From Saprospiraceae bacterium (GTDB lineage Bacteria; Bacteroidota; Bacteroidia; Chitinophagales; Saprospiraceae): a stretch of 8,845 bases of DNA. The stretch covers positions 1-8,845 of the forward strand of contig SCUG01000673.1 of NCBI GenBank assembly GCA_004297645.1. Direction: 5' to 3'. The position numbers and the translations under genes were made by a program. How positions within the stretch are numbered: the stretch's first letter is position 1; every line of letters starts with the position of its first letter. Below are positions 7,131-8,845 of the stretch, one piece after another. The notes beneath the pieces are model-generated. The model saw only the letters and a program-made list of their open reading frames with translations, had not been told where the DNA came from and made no database searches.

Positions 7131-8432
7131 ATGAGATACCTTAAATATTTTGTCATCAGCGCTGCCATTCTCCTCCTGGCAAGTTGCAATATTGATGACC
7201 TTGCAAATCCCAACGGTTCCAGTATCGAGGGGTTTAATCAAAATGCCTCCAAGAGTGAGTTGCAAACTCTTGTGACGGGTATGGAATCGTTGCTCCGGCA
7301 GGAGATTGGTTTTTACTACGACGTTACCTCTATTGTCGGCCGTGACTATTACTTTTTCACCGGCTCCGACCCGCGCTATACCGGCGAGGTACTTGGAAAG
7401 GGGGAGTCCACACTTGACAACAATGGCTTCTACGGCAACCGGCCTTATTATGGCCGCTATAAAACGGTGAAGAATGCCAATGTACTCATCAATGCTGTCA
7501 ACAATACAACGTTGATCACAGCAGAAGAGGCCAACGGTTACCTCGGCTTTGCCAAAACCTTCCAGGCTTACGAGTTGCATCTTGCGCTGATGCTTCAATA
7601 CCAGAATGGCATTCGCCTCGATGTGGCAGACCCCGACAATCTGGGAGGGTTCGTTACTTATGACGACGCACTGGCAGGCATTCTCAACATTTTGGAAGAA
7701 GCCAAAACCAACTTGCAGGCAGCGGGCGCTGAGTTTCCTTTCAGCCTCTCTGCTGCTATGGCTGGCTTCGACACCCCGGCTTCTTTCCTGAAATTCAACC
7801 GCGGACTGGCAGCGAGAATCGCCCTTTACCAAGGCAACAAAGCTGAGGTCAAAAAATTTCTGACCGATTCGTTCATGGACATGGCCGGTGATTTCGGCAA
7901 TGGGCCTGCGCGTTTCTATTCCACCGCAGGTGGTGATTTTGCCAACAACCTCTTCCGCGCGCCAAACCAGGCCGATGCTATCATCGCCCATCCTTCCTTC
8001 GTAAATGATATGACGCCCGGTGATGACCGGGCCAGCAAAGTGGCTCTGCGCGATGCGCCGCTCTCACTCGATGGCCTCACCGGCGATTACGACGTGTGGG
8101 TGTACAAATCACTCAACGACTTTGTGCCGTACATGCGCAATGAAGAGCTGATTCTGATTGCTGCTGAAGCCAACGTTGGCAGCGACAATGCTGCTGCGGT
8201 AAATGCTATAAATGTCATCCGCACAGGTCACGGCCTCGCTGCTTACAGCGGAGGTACGAGCGATGCAGAACTGATGGATGAAATCATGTACCAACGCCGG
8301 TACTCGCTCTTTGGCGAAGGCCACCGTTGGGTGGACATGCGCCGTTGGGGCCGCCTCGGCGAGCTGCCCATTGATCGTCCCGGTGACGATGTGTGGCCAA
8401 ATATGCCGCGTCCATTCTCCGAGGGAAACTGA
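7131..8432 (+). CDS. SusD/RagB-type surface lipoprotein
   Basis: Predicted outer-leaflet lipoprotein that caps the SusC-like barrel and captures ligand. The N-terminus is a lipoprotein signal with lipobox LASC and acylated Cys19. Asp22 and Asp23 shortly after the cysteine fit the acidic export signal for surface lipoproteins in Bacteroidota. The helical TPR-like core is evident, and the C-terminus has the family hallmarks RNEELILIAAEANV (336-349) and YQRRYSLFGEGHRWVDMRRWG (387-407), ending MPRPFSEGN. At 433 residues it is on the short side for SusD proteins, often about 480-600, so some ligand-binding loops may be reduced. Both ends are intact, so it does not look truncated. It is co-transcribed with the SusC-like gene and followed by an intrinsic terminator. 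The ligand cannot be assigned from sequence. Confidence 0.95.
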   Translation: MRYLKYFVISAAILLLASCNIDDLANPNGSSIEGFNQNASKSELQTLVTGMESLLRQEIGFYYDVTSIVGRDYYFFTGSDPRYTGEVLGKGESTLDNNGFYGNRPYYGRYKTVKNANVLINAVNNTTLITAEEANGYLGFAKTFQAYELHLALMLQYQNGIRLDVADPDNLGGFVTYDDALAGILNILEEAKTNLQAAGAEFPFSLSAAMAGFDTPASFLKFNRGLAARIALYQGNKAEVKKFLTDSFMDMAGDFGNGPARFYSTAGGDFANNLFRAPNQADAIIAHPSFVNDMTPGDDRASKVALRDAPLSLDGLTGDYDVWVYKSLNDFVPYMRNEELILIAAEANVGSDNAAAVNAINVIRTGHGLAAYSGGTSDAELMDEIMYQRRYSLFGEGHRWVDMRRWGRLGELPIDRPGDDVWPNMPRPFSEGN

Positions 8433-8452
8433 TTTATTTATTGATTCAAAAA

Positions 8453-8490
8453 CAAAGGGGTAGGCCGGCTGGCTTACCCCTTTGCATTTT
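8453..8490 (+). terminator. Intrinsic terminator of the susC/susD-like operon
   Basis: CAAAGGGGTAGGCC (8453-8466) pairs over its full 14 bases with 8471-8484, with one G-T wobble, around the 4-base loop GGCT. The stem is followed by CATTTT. It begins about 20 bases after the susD-like stop, confirming that the operon ends with this gene. Confidence 0.88.
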
Positions 8491-8805
8491 GGCGGCTTCG
8501 GGTTTTTGATTTTGCACAATCTCTAAAATTCATTCGACTTTGGACACTCCAGACCCAGCCATTGAGTTGCAGTGGTTAAGTAGTTGGTTGTCCAAAGGTA
8601 AACTACTGGACACTTTCGAAATTTACTTCCTAACCACCAATTCGCTATACTTTTGAACGCCAGGTTTTGTCCATTTGACATTTGCTATTAGACTTTAGCC
8701 ATCCGGGTAATCGGGATGCAGCCAAAACCAAATAGGCTTAGTACAAATAGTGAGGGCAATGAATTTCGATGGTTAGATACTACACTAACACTTGACATTG
8801 TGTGC
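8491..8805. other. Intergenic stretch without a recognisable gene
   Basis: About 315 bases in which I see no credible coding sequence on either strand; the longest open frames are a few dozen codons. Small repeats are present. CTTTGGACA (8538-8546) is inversely repeated at 8589-8597, and GGACACT occurs twice (8542-8548 and 8608-8614). Composition is more AT-rich than the genes. It could be the upstream region of a gene beyond the contig end, or the remnant of a mobile element edge. Neither is supported strongly. Confidence 0.4.
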
Positions 8806-8832
8806 CCCGGCGCCGCCTCCGGCGGTGCCGGG
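8806..8832. repeat. GC-rich foldback hairpin at the contig end
   Basis: CCCGGCGCCGCC (8806-8817) pairs with 8821-8832 along all 12 positions, with one G-T wobble, around a 3-base loop TCC. It is much more GC-rich than the bases before it and directly abuts the adapter sequence. It may be a genuine genomic stem where reads stop, or part of it may be a foldback library artefact. Confidence 0.6.
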
Positions 8833-8845
8833 AGATCGGAAGAGC
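8833..8845. other. Illumina adapter remnant (not genomic)
   Basis: The final 13 bases, AGATCGGAAGAGC, are identical to the core shared by the 5' ends of Illumina TruSeq read-through adapters. The exact match, length and terminal position point to untrimmed adapter carried into the assembly. These bases should be excluded from any biological reading. Confidence 0.95.

Noticed and set aside
7101..7991. 296-codon open frame antisense to the SusD-like gene
   Set aside because: It runs opposite a well-supported gene, shows no recognisable domain or ordered motif, and its length is explained by the constrained codon use of the + strand gene.
4147..8432. Polysaccharide utilisation locus
   Set aside because: Only the transporter pair is present; no glycoside hydrolase, sulfatase, sigma/anti-sigma or hybrid sensor gene is visible, so a polysaccharide substrate cannot be claimed.
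8688..8798. 36-codon minus-strand open frame with a hydrophobic run ending in Cys, resembling a tiny lipoprotein
   Set aside because: The signal-like segment is poorly formed, there are only about 13 residues after the Cys, no clear ribosome binding site, and nothing to support expression.

Overview
This window looks like a complete short contig from a member of the Bacteroidota. The closest feel is the Saprospiria/Cytophagia side of the phylum, but that placement is inference from protein style, not a search result. The evidence is a single-membrane-subunit (b558-type) succinate dehydrogenase in the order C-A-B, an adjacent SusC-like/SusD-like outer-membrane pair, A-rich gene leaders without clear Shine-Dalgarno sequences, and several degenerate short-period repeats in the intergenic gaps. 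All five genes lie on the + strand.

Region 1 (1-3656) is an sdhCAB operon. The sdhC reading frame is open to base 1, so its start lies off the left edge. sdhA and sdhB are complete and carry all expected flavin, substrate and iron-sulfur residues. Together they form membrane-bound complex II, most likely succinate:menaquinone oxidoreductase. A small hairpin sits between sdhC and sdhA, an inverted pair of degenerate 8-base repeat arrays between sdhA and sdhB, and a strong intrinsic terminator after sdhB.

Region 2 (3614-3838) is the most structured DNA in the window. Three hairpins lie almost end to end: the sdh terminator, a stem enclosing a degenerate 7-base repeat, and a 100-base element with near-perfect terminal inverted repeats and a perfect 16-bp internal hairpin. 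The last looks like a miniature mobile element or extragenic palindrome. About 300 bases of AT-rich leader follow.

Region 3 (4147-8490) is a two-gene operon. It encodes a 985-residue TonB-dependent SusC/RagA-type outer-membrane transporter and, 26 bases downstream, a 433-residue SusD/RagB-type lipoprotein, closed by a clean intrinsic terminator. No enzyme or regulator accompanies the pair, so the imported substrate cannot be inferred.

Region 4 (8491-8845) has no convincing gene. It ends with a GC-rich foldback joined directly to the 13-base Illumina adapter core AGATCGGAAGAGC, so the last 13 bases are almost certainly not genomic. I found no clearly new multi-gene system. The best leads are the intergenic repeat elements.
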